64,000 nt of DNA from Roseateles toxinivorans (GTDB lineage Bacteria; Pseudomonadota; Gammaproteobacteria; Burkholderiales; Burkholderiaceae_C), in NCBI RefSeq assembly GCF_004362525.1, contig NZ_SNXS01000001.1:1167510-1231509 (forward strand). The letters run 5' to 3'. The notes beneath the pieces were generated by a model that was not told the origin of the DNA, did not search any database, and was given only the letters and a program-made list of their open reading frames with translations. Both the position numbers and the translations under genes were made by a program. Numbering within the stretch: position 1 is the stretch's first letter; the number at the start of each line of letters is the position of its first letter. Positions 48,354 through 58,117 of the stretch are shown here, piece by piece.

Positions 48354-49502
48354 ATGTCCGACACGCTGAGTCTTGTTGAAGCGCTGCTGTCGCGCCCTTC
48401 CCTCACGCCGAATGACGCCGGCTGCCTGGACTTGATCGGCACACGCCTGGCAGCGGCCGGCTTCACGCTGGAGCGCATCGACAGCGGGCCGGACAACTTC
48501 CGCGTCAGCAATCTGTGGGCGATCAAGCAGGGTCGCTCAGCCGACGGCGCCGTGCTGGTGTTCGCCGGCCACACCGATGTCGTGCCCACCGGCGCGCTGA
48601 CGGCCTGGTCCAGCGACCCCTTCGTGCCGACGCACCGCAATGGCCAGTTGTACGGCCGAGGTGCTGCCGACATGAAGACCTCGGTCGCGGCCATGGTCGT
48701 CGCCGCCGAGGAATTCGTCGCCGCCCATCCCGATCACCAGGGCAGCGTCGCCTTCCTGCTGACCAGCGACGAGGAAGGCCCGGCGCTGGACGGCACCGTC
48801 GTCGTCTGTCACAAACTGCGTGAACGCGGGCAGCGGCTGGACTACTGCATCGTCGGCGAACCGACCTCGGTCGATGTGCTTGGTGACATGATCAAGAACG
48901 GCCGGCGCGGGTCGCTGACGGCCAAGCTGACGGTCAAGGGCATACAGGGCCACGTGGCCTACCCGCATCTGGCCCGCAACCCGGTGCACCAGGGCGCAGC
49001 GGCCCTGGCCGAGCTGGCCGCCACGACCTGGGACGAGGGCAATAGCTACTTCCCGCCGACCACCTGGCAGATCTCCAATGTGCATGCCGGCACCGGCGTC
49101 GGCAATGTGATCCCGGGAGAGATGGTGGTGGATTTCAACTTCCGCTTTTCGACCGAGTCAACACCTGACAGCCTGAAACAGCGCGTCACTGCACTGCTGG
49201 ATAAGCATGGCCTCGAGTACGAGCTGAGCTGGATTTTGGGCGGCGAACCGTTCCTGACACCGGTCGGCACCTTGAGCGAAGCGCTGAGCGGCGCCATTCA
49301 AGCCGAGACCGGCAAGACGCCGGTGCTGTCCACCACCGGCGGCACCTCGGACGGCCGCTTCATCGCCAAGATCTGCAAGCAGGTGGTCGAGTTCGGTCCG
49401 CGCAATGCCACCATTCACAAGATCGATGAACACGTGGAGGTGGCCGCGATCGAGCCGCTGAAGAATGTCTATCGACGCACGTTGGAAACCTTGATATCTT
49501 GA
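48354..49502 (+). CDS. dapE: Succinyl-diaminopimelate desuccinylase
   Basis: A 382-residue M20 metallopeptidase-type enzyme, the next step after DapC. The metal ligands are in [17 protein letters not shown] and [11 protein letters not shown], and [11 protein letters not shown] is the active-site loop. It starts five bases after pilU. Its stop overlaps the prmB start. Confidence 0.94.
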   Translation: MSDTLSLVEALLSRPSLTPNDAGCLDLIGTRLAAAGFTLERIDSGPDNFRVSNLWAIKQGRSADGAVLVFAGHTDVVPTGALTAWSSDPFVPTHRNGQLYGRGAADMKTSVAAMVVAAEEFVAAHPDHQGSVAFLLTSDEEGPALDGTVVVCHKLRERGQRLDYCIVGEPTSVDVLGDMIKNGRRGSLTAKLTVKGIQGHVAYPHLARNPVHQGAAALAELAATTWDEGNSYFPPTTWQISNVHAGTGVGNVIPGEMVVDFNFRFSTESTPDSLKQRVTALLDKHGLEYELSWILGGEPFLTPVGTLSEALSGAIQAETGKTPVLSTTGGTSDGRFIAKICKQVVEFGPRNATIHKIDEHVEVAAIEPLKNVYRRTLETLIS

Positions 49503-50365
49503 AACTGATTCACTGCATCGAGCTTCACTCCGCCCGCCTGACCCAGGCGGGCGTTTCGTTTGGCCATGGCACGTCCAATGCCTTTGACGAGGCCGCCTGG
49601 CTGGTGCTGTGGCGCCTCGGGCTGCCGCTGGATGAGTTGGATGATCATGCCGAGCGCGAACTTAGCGACGATGAGCAGGCGCAGATTGCCGCCTTGGTCG
49701 AGCAGCGCATCGCCACCCGAAAGCCTGCTGCCTACCTGACCCAGGAAGCCTGGCTGCAGGGCGTGCCCTTCTACGTCGACGAGCGGGCCATCGTGCCGCG
49801 CAGCTTCATCGCCGAGCTGATTGCCGAGGGCACCTTCGACGCCTGGCTGGGCGAAGACACCCGCAAGATTCTGGACCTGTGCACCGGCAACGGCAGCCTT
49901 GCCGTGCTGGCCGCGATGGCCTGGCCGGAGACCCAGGTCACCGGTGCAGACCTGTCCCCCGAGGCACTCGCCGTGGCACGCATCAATGTGGACCGGCATG
50001 CGTTGCAAGACCAGATCAGCCTGGTCGAGAGCGATGGTCTGAAGGCTGTGCCTGGTCCCTGGGACCTGATCCTGTGCAACCCGCCCTACGTCAATGCAGG
50101 CTCAATGGCCAAGCTGCCGGCTGAGTACCGGGCCGAGCCCGAGCTGGCGCTGGCTGGCGGTGCCGACGGCATGGACTTCGTGCGCCAGCTGCTGGCCGAT
50201 GCGCCACGCTGCATGAGCGAACACGCCGTGCTGGTGCTGGAGATCGGCAATGAACGTGAATTTTTCGAGCAGGCCTTTCCGGGTTTGGATGTTGTTTGGT
50301 TGGAAACCAGCGCTGGCGATGACCAGGTCCTGCTGGTGACACGAGAGGCTTTGTTGCAGTCATGA
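49499..50365 (+). CDS. prmB: Ribosomal protein L3 N5-glutamine methyltransferase
   Basis: A 288-residue SAM-dependent methyltransferase that modifies a Gln of ribosomal protein uL3. The SAM motif is [13 protein letters not shown] and the catalytic LCNPPYVN is intact; the N-terminal helical domain fits PrmB rather than PrmC. The start is a TTG at 49499, which overlaps the dapE stop by four bases, giving [10 protein letters not shown]; this is unusual but the only candidate with normal length. It overlaps the ABC-F gene by four bases. Confidence 0.87.
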   Translation: MKLIHCIELHSARLTQAGVSFGHGTSNAFDEAAWLVLWRLGLPLDELDDHAERELSDDEQAQIAALVEQRIATRKPAAYLTQEAWLQGVPFYVDERAIVPRSFIAELIAEGTFDAWLGEDTRKILDLCTGNGSLAVLAAMAWPETQVTGADLSPEALAVARINVDRHALQDQISLVESDGLKAVPGPWDLILCNPPYVNAGSMAKLPAEYRAEPELALAGGADGMDFVRQLLADAPRCMSEHAVLVLEIGNEREFFEQAFPGLDVVWLETSAGDDQVLLVTREALLQS

Positions 50366-52317
50366 TTACTTTGAAGAACGTCACCCTGCGCCGCGGCACC
50401 AAGGTTGTGCTGGACGATGCCAGCGTGACCCTGCAGCCCGGCGAGAAGATCGGCCTGGTCGGGCGCAACGGCGCCGGCAAGTCAAGCCTGTTCGCGCTGC
50501 TGACCCACCGCCTGCAAAGCGACCTGGGCGACGCCGACATTCCGAAGCAATGGACCGTCGGCGAGGTCGCCCAATCGATGCCGGAAACCGAAGACTCGGC
50601 CACCGACTATGTGCTGCAAGGCGATGTGCGCCTGGCCGCCGCCGAGGCCGATCTGGTCGCGGCCGAGGCCAGCGGCGACGGTCATGCGATCGCCGAGGCG
50701 CATATGCACCTGACCGACGCCGGCAGCTTCGACGCCCGAGCCCGCGCGCAGGCGTTGCTGATGGGTCTGGGTTTCCGCGGCGAGCAGGTCGATGCGCCGG
50801 TGAACAGCTTTTCGGGTGGCTGGCGCATGCGCTTGCAGCTGGCCCGCGCGCTGATGTGCCCGGCCGATCTGATGCTGCTTGACGAGCCGACCAACCACTT
50901 GGACTTGGACGCCCTGGTCTGGCTGGAAGCCTGGCTGCAGCGCTACGAAGGCACGATGATCGTCATCAGCCACGACCGAGAATTCCTCGATGCGATCACC
51001 CGCGTCACGCTGCACCTCGATGAGGCCAAGCTGACCCGCTACACCGGCAACTACACGGCCTTCGAGATGATGCGCGCCGAGCGCATGGTCCAGGCACAGG
51101 CCTCCTACGAGAAGCAGCAGGAGCGCATGGCGCATCTGCAGAAGTTCATCGACCGCTTCAAGGCCAAGGCCAGCAAGGCCAAGCAGGCGCAGAGCCGCGT
51201 GAAGGCACTCGAGCGGATGGAAAAGCTGGGGCCGGTGCTGACGTCCGCCGACTTCGAATTCGAGTTCCGCGAGCCGCTGAGTCTGCCCAATCCGATGTTG
51301 ACGCTGGATGACGTGGCCTGCGGGTACCAGACTGAAGGGCGTGACAACATCATCGTGCGCCATATCAGCCGCTCGGTGCTGGCCGGCCAGCGCATCGGCA
51401 TCCTGGGCGCCAACGGCCAGGGCAAGTCCACGCTCGTGAAGACCGTCGCGCGTATGCAGAAGGCGCTGGGCGGCGAGATCACCGAGGGCAAGGGCCTGTC
51501 GATCGGCTACTTCGCCCAGCAGGAGCTGGACGTGCTGCGCCTGGAAGAAGGCCCGCTGCAGCACATGATCCGCCTGGCCAAGGAGGTCAGCCCCCAGGCC
51601 CGCGAGCAGGAGTTGCGCGACTTCCTCGGGCGCTTCCGCTTCATCGGCGACATGGTCAGCCAGGAGGTCGGCTCCTTGTCGGGCGGCGAGAAGGCCCGCC
51701 TGGTGCTGGCGATGCTGGTCTGGCAGCGCCCCAATCTCTTGCTATTGGATGAGCCCACCAACCACCTGGACTTGACGACCCGCGAAGCGCTGTCGATGGC
51801 GCTGAACGAGTTCGAGGGCACGGTGATGCTGGTCAGCCACGATCGCGCGCTCTTGCGCGAGGTCTGCGACGAGTTCTGGCTGGTGGCCGATGGCAAGGTC
51901 GAACCGTTCGATGGCGATCTGGACGACTACCAGAAGTGGCTGCTGGAGACATCGCGCGAGATGGCCCGTGCGCAGAAGGAAGCCGCACGCCCGGTGCGCG
52001 CCACCACCGACGGCGCCAAGTCCTCGAACGACAAGCATAGCGATCGCAAGGCCCAGGCCCAGGCGAAAAAGCGCCTGACCGAGGCCACCCGCCCGTTGCG
52101 CAAGGAGGTCGAGCGACTGGACCAGCAGATGGCCGCCCTGGCCACCGAGCGCAGCCAGCTCGAGGTCGCCCTGGCCTCCCGCGCGCTGACGCCGCCGCAG
52201 ATGGCCGAGCGCGGCCGGAGGCTGAAGCAGGTCAACGAGGAGGTCGAGACCTTGGAGGCCCGCTGGCTGGAGCTGAACGAAGAAATCGAGGCGCTGACGA
52301 CCGCCGCGGCGCTGTAA
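50362..52317 (+). CDS. ABC-F family ATPase, YheS-like
   Basis: A 651-residue soluble protein with two ABC domains and no membrane segment. Walker A sites are GRNGAGKSS and GANGQGKST; signatures FSGGWRMR and LSGGEKAR and twin DEPTNHLDL boxes are complete. A charged linker joins the domains, and a basic coiled coil (about 545-645) ends the protein. ABC-F proteins act on ribosomes, easing translation. Size and C-terminal coiled coil match YheS. It starts within the end of prmB. Confidence 0.88.
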   Translation: MITLKNVTLRRGTKVVLDDASVTLQPGEKIGLVGRNGAGKSSLFALLTHRLQSDLGDADIPKQWTVGEVAQSMPETEDSATDYVLQGDVRLAAAEADLVAAEASGDGHAIAEAHMHLTDAGSFDARARAQALLMGLGFRGEQVDAPVNSFSGGWRMRLQLARALMCPADLMLLDEPTNHLDLDALVWLEAWLQRYEGTMIVISHDREFLDAITRVTLHLDEAKLTRYTGNYTAFEMMRAERMVQAQASYEKQQERMAHLQKFIDRFKAKASKAKQAQSRVKALERMEKLGPVLTSADFEFEFREPLSLPNPMLTLDDVACGYQTEGRDNIIVRHISRSVLAGQRIGILGANGQGKSTLVKTVARMQKALGGEITEGKGLSIGYFAQQELDVLRLEEGPLQHMIRLAKEVSPQAREQELRDFLGRFRFIGDMVSQEVGSLSGGEKARLVLAMLVWQRPNLLLLDEPTNHLDLTTREALSMALNEFEGTVMLVSHDRALLREVCDEFWLVADGKVEPFDGDLDDYQKWLLETSREMARAQKEAARPVRATTDGAKSSNDKHSDRKAQAQAKKRLTEATRPLRKEVERLDQQMAALATERSQLEVALASRALTPPQMAERGRRLKQVNEEVETLEARWLELNEEIEALTTAAAL

Positions 52318-52381
52318 CCAGCCCGGTCAGCGCGCCTCACGCGCGAGTGCCATAAACCGGCGCCACTCGACGACGCCACCC

Positions 52382-52405
52382 ACATCACCCCATTGCGGGT
52401 GATGT
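52382..52405. other. Perfect hairpin upstream of ohrR
   Basis: ACATCACCC-CATTGC-GGGTGATGT, nine base pairs with a six-base loop, without a T run. It lies 65 bases after the ABC-F gene and directly before the OhrR operator. It may end the preceding operon imperfectly or help control ohrR. Confidence 0.45.
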
Positions 52406-52412
52406 CTCCGAT

Positions 52413-52436
52413 AATTAGGTTGCTCACAATCTAATT
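52413..52436. promoter_or_regulatory. Operator-like dyad for OhrR
   Basis: AATTAGGTTG-CTCA-CAATCTAATT: ten-base arms with one mismatch, centred 31 bases before the ohrR ATG. AT-rich dyads of this kind are typical OhrR-binding sites. The surrounding DNA is GC-rich, so the dyad stands out. Confidence 0.65.
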
Positions 52437-52455
52437 GCATGCCACTATTCACCCC

Positions 52456-52938
52456 ATGGCACACATCGCAACACCCATCAAGCAAGCAGCACCCGCAGCG
52501 GACTGGCAGACGCTGGATGTGCAGCTGTGCTTCGCGCTGTACTCGTCCTCGCTGGCGATGACCAAGCTCTACAAGCCTATGCTGGACCCGCTGGGCCTGA
52601 CCTATCCGCAGTACCTGGTGCTGATGGTGCTTTGGCAGCAAGACGGCCTTGGCGTCTCCGCACTGGGCGAGCGCCTGCACCTCGATTCGGGCACCCTGAC
52701 CCCCCTGATCAAGCGCATGGAGGCGGCGGGCTGGTTGACTCGGCAACGCGCCCAGGACGACGAGCGCCGGGTCGAGGTCCGGCTCACGCCCGAGGGCCGA
52801 CAGATGAAGGCGCGGGCCAAGAACATCCCCGAGCAGCTGGCCTGCGCCACCGCCTGCTCGCTGACCGAATTGACCGACCTGACCCAGCGGCTGAGCCGTT
52901 TGCGCGACCAGTTGCAGAAGACGCAGCAGGCGGCTTGA
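52456..52938 (+). CDS. ohrR: Organic-peroxide-sensing MarR-family repressor OhrR
   Basis: A 160-residue MarR-type repressor. The reactive Cys is in LDVQLCFALYSSSLAMTKLYKP, the signature of OhrR, and the winged helix spans about residues 60-120. Oxidation of this Cys by organic hydroperoxides releases the operator. The ATG at 52456 is preferred to a TTG at 52435, which lies in the operator. ohr follows 60 bases downstream on the same strand. Confidence 0.92.
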   Translation: MAHIATPIKQAAPAADWQTLDVQLCFALYSSSLAMTKLYKPMLDPLGLTYPQYLVLMVLWQQDGLGVSALGERLHLDSGTLTPLIKRMEAAGWLTRQRAQDDERRVEVRLTPEGRQMKARAKNIPEQLACATACSLTELTDLTQRLSRLRDQLQKTQQAA

Positions 52939-52998
52939 TCACCGAATTATTCACCCCCACCCACCACGCGCTGCGGCGCTCACTTGAAGGAAACCATC

Positions 52999-53424
52999 AT
53001 GGCTCTCGACAAAGTTCTGTACACCGCCCATGCCACTTCCACCGGCGGCCGCGAAGGCAAGTCACGCTCCTCCGACGGCGTGCTTGACCTCACCCTCAGC
53101 ACGCCCAAGGAGCTGGGCGGCGCGGGCGGCCCCGGCACCAATCCCGAGCAGCTGTTCGCCGCCGGCTACTCGGCCTGCTTCATCGGCGCGATGAAGGTCG
53201 TCGCTAGCAAGATGAAGCTCGCACTGCCGGCCGAAACGTCGATCGCTGCCGACGTCAGCATCGGCCCCATCCCCGCCGGCCTCGGCATCCAGGTCGCGCT
53301 GAACATCAGCATCCCGGGCATGGACAAGGCCAGCGCCGAACAGTTGGTGCACGCCGCCCACCAGGTTTGCCCCTACTCGAACGCGACGCGCGGCAATATC
53401 GATGTGGCGCTGAACCTGGTCTGA
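52999..53424 (+). CDS. ohr: Organic hydroperoxide resistance peroxidase Ohr
   Basis: A 141-residue thiol peroxidase of the Ohr/OsmC family that reduces organic hydroperoxides using lipoyl-linked thiols. The two active cysteines are in [10 protein letters not shown] and [14 protein letters not shown]; the conserved Arg is in the first 20 residues. The start is the ATG at 52999. It is probably co-transcribed with ohrR and ends before an intrinsic terminator at 53564. Confidence 0.94.
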   Translation: MALDKVLYTAHATSTGGREGKSRSSDGVLDLTLSTPKELGGAGGPGTNPEQLFAAGYSACFIGAMKVVASKMKLALPAETSIAADVSIGPIPAGLGIQVALNISIPGMDKASAEQLVHAAHQVCPYSNATRGNIDVALNLV

Positions 53425-53563
53425 GCCCGGACGGGCAAGGTGGAAGCCTTGACCCGGCGGGCGTTGCGACTCGCGGCGATACAAGCCGCAAGGCTGAGGC
53501 ACGTCATCCCTCGGTCATAGTTCACCGCGACACTCAAGGGCAGCGACTGTTGCCTTTGTCACT

Positions 53564-53594
53564 CCCCAGCCCTTCGCAGGTCTGGGGTTTTTTT
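53564..53594 (+). terminator. Intrinsic terminator after ohr
   Basis: CCCCAG (53564-53569) pairs with CTGGGG (53582-53587), followed by seven T (53588-53594). It lies 140 bases after ohr, just before the convergent asparaginase stop. The 140-base stretch before it shows no recognisable gene. Confidence 0.75.
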
Positions 53595-53596
53595 CG

Positions 53597-54535
53597 TCAG
53601 GATTGCAGCAGGCGCAGCAGCAATTCCACCCGGGCCTTGACCGGGCTCAGTGCCATGGCGGAAGCCAAGGCGCCGGGGGCTTCGCCGACGATGGCGCCGT
53701 CCGCGCATCGCGTCGCGCGCAGGACCGGCACGCCCTCGCGCTGAGCCTCCTGCAGCGCGGTTTCCAGCAACTGGTGCACCGTGCCATTGCCGGTGGCCGC
53801 CACCACCAGGCCCTGCGCACCCAGCCCGCGCAAGGCCTGCACCAGGCGGCCGTCAGCACCGGCGTGGCTGGTGATCACATCGACGCGAGGCCAGGCGGAG
53901 CTGTCCCGGGCCAGGCAATCGAGGCCGATGGCATCGCCGGTGGGCCAGGCACGAAGCTGGCGCAGTGCGCCCTCCTCCAGCAAGGCCAGCGGGCCGGCAT
54001 CACCGGAGCCGAAGGCATCGATGCGATAGCTGTGGCGCTTGCGCACGTCAATGGCGCCATGCACGGCGCCGGCAAAGGCGAGCACCACACCTTGCACACC
54101 CGGCGCGGACGCGACGGTCACCGCATCCAGCAGATTCTGCGGGCCATCCGTCAACAGCGCCGTGGCAGGCCGCATTGCGGCCGTCAACACCACGGGCTTG
54201 CTCGGTGCCAGCACTCGGTGCAGAAAATAGGCCGTCTCTTCCAGCGTGTCAGTGCCGTGGGTGATGACGATGCCGGCCACCTCGGGTCGCGCCAGATGAT
54301 GGGCCACGCGCTGTGCCAAGCGCTGCCAGGTCGCATGGTCCATGTCCTTGCTATCGAGCTGGGCCACCTGCTCGCATTCCAGCGGCACCGCAGCCAGCGG
54401 CGGCACGGCGGCGACCAGTTGCGCCACGCCAATCTGGCCTGCGGTGTAGCCGACGTTGTCGGAAGCATCGGCCGCCGTGCCCGCAATCGTGCCGCCGGTG
54501 CCCAGGATGACAATGGTTTGCGAAGTTCTTTGCAT
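53597..54535 (-). CDS. L-asparaginase
   Basis: A 312-residue bacterial asparaginase that hydrolyses asparagine to aspartate. The first nucleophile Thr is in VILGTGGTIAGT, and the second active site is ITHGTDTLEETAYF (Thr, Asp); a Lys of the classical site is replaced in SHAGADG, so check the catalytic triad. No signal peptide is visible, so it is probably cytoplasmic. Start ATG at 54535, divergent from lexA; the two SOS boxes begin 12 bases upstream of it. Confidence 0.87.
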   Translation of the reverse strand: MQRTSQTIVILGTGGTIAGTAADASDNVGYTAGQIGVAQLVAAVPPLAAVPLECEQVAQLDSKDMDHATWQRLAQRVAHHLARPEVAGIVITHGTDTLEETAYFLHRVLAPSKPVVLTAAMRPATALLTDGPQNLLDAVTVASAPGVQGVVLAFAGAVHGAIDVRKRHSYRIDAFGSGDAGPLALLEEGALRQLRAWPTGDAIGLDCLARDSSAWPRVDVITSHAGADGRLVQALRGLGAQGLVVAATGNGTVHQLLETALQEAQREGVPVLRATRCADGAIVGEAPGALASAMALSPVKARVELLLRLLQS

Positions 54536-54546
54536 TTTTGAGTTTG

Positions 54547-54562
54547 CTGGATGAAAATACAG
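54547..54562. promoter_or_regulatory. LexA box 1
   Basis: CTGGATGAAAATACAG matches the CTGT-N8-ACAG consensus with 12 of 16 positions of CTGTATATATATACAG. It is 4 bases from the second box and lies in the lexA/asparaginase divergent gap. Confidence 0.7.
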
Positions 54563-54565
54563 CTA

Positions 54566-54581
54566 CTGGATAGATGTTCAG
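54566..54581. promoter_or_regulatory. LexA box 2
   Basis: CTGGATAGATGTTCAG, 12 of 16 consensus positions, centre 19 bases from box 1. A paired arrangement upstream of lexA is also found in Escherichia coli. Likely autoregulatory. Confidence 0.65.
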
Positions 54582-54631
54582 TCAGTCTGCGCGCATTGTG
54601 CCGCAGCTGCATATGCCGCAACGAGGTGCCC

Positions 54632-55309
54632 GTGGACGACAGCCCCAAACTCACTGCCCGTCAGCAGCAGATCCTGGACCTGGTGCAAAGCGCCATCGAA
54701 CGCACCGGCTCACCGCCCACCCGCGCCGAGATTGCCACCGAGTTGGGCTTCAAATCGGCCAATGCTGCCGAAGAGCATTTGCAGGCGCTCGCCCGCAAGG
54801 GCGCGATCGAACTGGTCGGCGGCACTTCCCGCGGCATACGCCTGAAATCCGACACGCTGCGTGCGCTCAACGAGGCCCGCGGCCGCCAATTCTCGATGCC
54901 CCTGCCCGGCTTTGCTCAGCTGACCCTGCCCCTGGTCGGTCGCGTCGCTGCCGGCAGCCCCATCCTGGCCCAGGAGCATATCGACCAGACCTATGTGGTC
55001 GAGGCCAGCATGTTTGCCCGCAAGCCCGACTTCCTGCTGAAGGTCAAAGGCATGAGCATGCGCGACATCGGCATCATGGATGGCGATCTGCTGGCCGTGC
55101 AAAAGACCCGCGAGGCCAAGAACGGCCAGGTGGTCGTCGCCCGCCTCGGCGACGAGGTCACCGTGAAGCGCTTCCACAAGACCCGCAACACGATAGAGCT
55201 GCGACCCGAGAACGCCGACTTCGAGCCCATCATCGTGCAGGCCGGCGTCGATGACTTCGAGATCGAAGGCCTGGCCGTCGGCCTGATACGCAGCAATATG
55301 CTGATGTGA
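54632..55309 (+). CDS. lexA: LexA SOS repressor
   Basis: A 225-residue repressor and self-cleaving protease. Helix-turn-helix domain (residues about 1-75, [21 protein letters not shown]), cleavage Ala-Gly in VAAGSPI, catalytic Ser in VKGMSMRD and Lys in VTVKRFHK. The start is a GTG at 54632 with GAGG five bases ahead; the frame is open from 54551 but that would cover the operator. It is preceded by two SOS boxes and followed by a small helix-hairpin-helix gene. Confidence 0.92.
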   Translation: MDDSPKLTARQQQILDLVQSAIERTGSPPTRAEIATELGFKSANAAEEHLQALARKGAIELVGGTSRGIRLKSDTLRALNEARGRQFSMPLPGFAQLTLPLVGRVAAGSPILAQEHIDQTYVVEASMFARKPDFLLKVKGMSMRDIGIMDGDLLAVQKTREAKNGQVVVARLGDEVTVKRFHKTRNTIELRPENADFEPIIVQAGVDDFEIEGLAVGLIRSNMLM

Positions 55310-55325
55310 GAGACACCGAGGTCCG

Positions 55326-55619
55326 ATGAAAGTCCTGAAAGCCAATGAGGCCAGCGAGTGCCATGAACTCGAGCACATACCGAATATCGGCCCGTCGCTG
55401 GCCAATGATTTGCGGCTGATCGGCATCAAGCATCCCCGCGAACTGAACGGCCGCGATGCCTTCGTGCTGTACCAGGAGCTGTGCGCCGTGACGGGGGCAA
55501 GACATGACCCCTGCGTACTCGACACCTTCATGGCCGCCACCGACTTCATGCGCGGCGCGCCGGCTGCGCCCTGGTGGCACTACACGCCGCAGCGCAAGGC
55601 GCTGTACGGCCAGATCTGA
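55326..55619 (+). CDS. Helix-hairpin-helix (Cdd1-like) small protein
   Basis: A 97-residue protein with a helix-hairpin-helix motif ELEHIPNIGPSLANDLRLIGI at residues 13-33 and a conserved C-terminal WHYTPQRKALYG. It resembles the Cdd1/pathogenicity-locus family, whose function is unknown; DNA contact is plausible from the motif. It starts 16 bases after lexA with GAGG ahead, so it is probably part of the lexA transcript and hence SOS-linked. A strong terminator ends it. Confidence 0.72.
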   Translation: MKVLKANEASECHELEHIPNIGPSLANDLRLIGIKHPRELNGRDAFVLYQELCAVTGARHDPCVLDTFMAATDFMRGAPAAPWWHYTPQRKALYGQI

Positions 55620-55650
55620 AGGCGAGCTCGGCCCCACAGAGCCAAACGCA

Positions 55651-55684
55651 AAAAGCCCCAGCAACTGATATTGCTGGGGCTTTT
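55651..55684. terminator. Bidirectional intrinsic terminator
   Basis: AAAAGCCCCAGCAA (55651-55664) and its exact complement (55671-55684) with a six-base loop; T-rich sequence follows on both strands. It would end the lexA transcript on + and the tRNA transcript on -. Confidence 0.85.
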
Positions 55685-55696
55685 CTTCTTGATACT

Positions 55697-55773
55697 TGGC
55701 GGAGTGGACGGGACTCGAACCCGCGACCCCCGGCGTGACAGGCCGGTATTCTAACCAACTGAACTACCACTCC
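55697..55773 (-). tRNA. tRNA-Asp (GTC), copy 1
   Basis: 77 bases including encoded CCA. Acceptor stem GGAGTGG/CCACTCC, T-loop GGTTCGAGTC, anticodon GTC. Identical to copy 2 at 56222-56298. Confidence 0.95.
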
Positions 55774-55855
55774 GCGTGGCGGCAATATTCGCAGATTGCT
55801 CTGCCGAGTCTTGCCAAACTCGTTTCCATACTCGCCGGCATGATATCGGCAAATC

Positions 55856-55931
55856 TGGCGTCCCCTAGGGGATTCGAACCCCTGTAATCACCGTGAAAGG
55901 GTGGTGTCCTAGGCCTCTAGACGAAGGGGAC
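55856..55931 (-). tRNA. tRNA-Glu (TTC), copy 1
   Basis: 76 bases including CCA. Acceptor stem GTCCCCT/AGGGGAC, anticodon TTC in a standard seven-base loop. Identical to copy 2. Confidence 0.95.
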
Positions 55932-56026
55932 AAATCTCTTTCAAACCAGCGCTGATATCTCTCAATACCCGCGTTCAATATCAACGCCCGAACCGGCTGC
56001 CGCAAATTCACACATCCTAAGATGGG

Positions 56027-56102
<76 letters not shown>

Positions 56103-56152
56103 AGAGAATTTTCTGTTCTCGTCGAGCAGCCGTGCCGTTCGGGCAAGACAAC

Positions 56153-56180
56153 CAAAAAACAAGCGACCCTCGGGTCGCTT
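56153..56180 (-). terminator. Intrinsic terminator between the two tRNA units
   Basis: Stem AAGCGACC/GGTCGCTT with a four-base loop (56161-56180); on the - strand it is followed by GTTTTTT. It would end transcription of the upstream unit (copy 2), so the downstream unit needs its own promoter or read-through. Confidence 0.7.
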
Positions 56181-56221
56181 ATTCGTTGCACATCATGGCA
56201 AGCCATGCTGCACGATAAACT

Positions 56222-56298
56222 TGGCGGAGTGGACGGGACTCGAACCCGCGACCCCCGGCGTGACAGGCCGGTATTCTAACCAACTGAACTACCACTCC
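56222..56298 (-). tRNA. tRNA-Asp (GTC), copy 2
   Basis: 77 bases including CCA, identical to the copy at 55697-55773. Confidence 0.95.
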
Positions 56299-56380
56299 GC
56301 GTGGTGGCAATATTCACAGATTACTCTGCCGAGTCTTGCCAACTCGTTTTCCATACTCGCCTGCATTATACCGGCAAATC

Positions 56381-56456
56381 TGGCGTCCCCTAGGGGATTC
56401 GAACCCCTGTAATCACCGTGAAAGGGTGGTGTCCTAGGCCTCTAGACGAAGGGGAC
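56381..56456 (-). tRNA. tRNA-Glu (TTC), copy 2
   Basis: 76 bases including CCA, identical to the copy at 55856-55931. The gltX gene for its synthetase lies 214 bases upstream. Confidence 0.95.
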
Positions 56457-56507
56457 AAATCCTTCACCGTCTTGAACATCGCGCCGCCTCCATCTCTTGC
56501 GAGATAT

Positions 56508-56583
<76 letters not shown>

Positions 56584-56654
56584 GTCGAATTCAATTTCAA
56601 AGTTACCTCAGAAATTTCACTCTATGAGTGTCGCGCTGTTCAAGCGAGACAATG

Positions 56655-56684
56655 ATTATATGACGGTTTTCAAACGCCGCGCAA
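56655..56684 (-). promoter_or_regulatory. Predicted promoter of the tRNA cluster
   Basis: On the - strand a perfect TATAAT (56660-56655) lies 18 bases after TTGCGC (56684-56679). The -35 part lies in the end of gltX. It would give a leader of about 65 bases before tRNA-Ala copy 2. Confidence 0.5.
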
Positions 56685-58067
56685 GCGCTCGACGACAACT
56701 TTTTGCTCGAACAGGGCCAGCACCGCATCGAGCGACGGCGTTTGCGCGCGGCCGAAGACCAGCACGCGCACTGGAATTGCCAGTTGCGGCATCTTGATGC
56801 CCTGAGCGGTGATGACTTCCTTGATCGCCCCCTGCACGGCCGCCTTGTCCCATGCTGTCAGTGACTCCAGCTTGTCGGCAAGAGCAGCGACCGCCGGGAG
56901 AATCGCCTCGGTAACGTGCTGCGCGAGATCGGCCTCGGTGGCCTCCACAGGCTGGAAGTAGCTCTTCAGCCAATCGGCCAGTTCCACCAGGGTCGCGCAG
57001 CGGTCCTTGAACAGGGCCACTCGTTGCTCCAGCAAGCCATCGGCCTGCGCTTCAATGCCCAGCTTGGCCAGATGCGGCAGCACCAGATGTGCCAGGCGTT
57101 CGTCGCTGGCCAGCTTCATATAGCTGGCATTGACCCAGGACAGCTTGGCCGGATCCCACTGCGCCGGGCTCTTGGACAGATGCTCGCCATCGAACCACTG
57201 CACCAGTTGTTCGCGTGAGAACAGTTCGTCGTCGCCATGGCTCCAGCCCAGGCGCGACAGATAGTTCAGCATTGCCTCGGGCAGATAGCCGCCCTCTTCG
57301 TAGGCTGTCACGCTGACCGCGCCGCGGCGCTTGGAGAGCTTCTGACCATCGTCGCCAAGAATCACCGGCACATGACCGAACAGCGGCAACGGCGCACCCA
57401 GCGCGTTGAATATATTGATCTGCCAGGGCGTGTTGTTGACATGCTCGTCGCCACGGAAGACGTGGCTGATGTTCATGTCCCAGTCGTCAACGACGACGCA
57501 GAAGTTGTAGGTCGGGATGCCGTCGGGCCGCACGATGATCAGGTCGTCGATCTCGCGGTTGTTGATGGTGATAGGGCCTTTGACCAGGTCGTTCCAGGTC
57601 ACGTCGCCGTCAAGCGGATTCTTGAAGCGCACCACCGGCTTGAGCCCTGCAGGCACCGGCGGCAGCGTCTTGCCAGGCTCCGGGCGCCAAGTGCCGTCAT
57701 AGCGGCGCTTCTCGCCGCGCGACTCCTGGCCGGCCTTCATCGCCTCCAGTTCCTGTGGCGTGCAGTAGCAGCGGTAGGCCGTGCCAGCGGCGATCATCTG
57801 CTCGATCACCGCGTTGTAGCGGTCCAGGCGCTGCATCTGGTAGATCGGGCCCTCGTCGTAGTCCAGGCCCAGCCACTTCATCGCGGCCAGGATCTGATCG
57901 ACCGAGTCCTGGGTGGAGCGGGCCACGTCGGTGTCTTCGATGCGCAGGATGAACTCACCGCCGTAGTGGCGGGCATAGGCCCAGGAGTACAGGGCCGTGC
58001 GGGCCGTGCCCAGGTGCAGAAAGCCGGTGGGCGACGGGGCGATGCGGGTGCGGATTTTTCGGGTCAT
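56670..58067 (-). CDS. gltX: Glutamyl-tRNA synthetase
   Basis: A 465-residue class I aminoacyl-tRNA synthetase that charges tRNA-Glu. The HIGH-type motif is [14 protein letters not shown] and the KMSKS-type loop is KLSKRRG; the anticodon-binding domain is C-terminal. The ATG at 58067 is preferred over the longer open frame to 58121. It directly precedes the tRNA block, which contains two genes for its substrate tRNA-Glu(TTC), a neat but possibly chance pairing. purF lies upstream, with a 50-base gap. Confidence 0.95.
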   Translation of the reverse strand: MTRKIRTRIAPSPTGFLHLGTARTALYSWAYARHYGGEFILRIEDTDVARSTQDSVDQILAAMKWLGLDYDEGPIYQMQRLDRYNAVIEQMIAAGTAYRCYCTPQELEAMKAGQESRGEKRRYDGTWRPEPGKTLPPVPAGLKPVVRFKNPLDGDVTWNDLVKGPITINNREIDDLIIVRPDGIPTYNFCVVVDDWDMNISHVFRGDEHVNNTPWQINIFNALGAPLPLFGHVPVILGDDGQKLSKRRGAVSVTAYEEGGYLPEAMLNYLSRLGWSHGDDELFSREQLVQWFDGEHLSKSPAQWDPAKLSWVNASYMKLASDERLAHLVLPHLAKLGIEAQADGLLEQRVALFKDRCATLVELADWLKSYFQPVEATEADLAQHVTEAILPAVAALADKLESLTAWDKAAVQGAIKEVITAQGIKMPQLAIPVRVLVFGRAQTPSLDAVLALFEQKVVVERLRGV

Positions 58068-58117
58068 GGTGTGCTGGGTTTTCAGTATCTCGACCGGGCC
58101 GATCTCGGGCTCGGGCA

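Noticed and set aside
53425-53563. Small RNA or riboswitch between ohr and its terminator
   Set aside because: The 140 bases show no known riboswitch pattern or independent promoter; treated as an ordinary 3 prime region.
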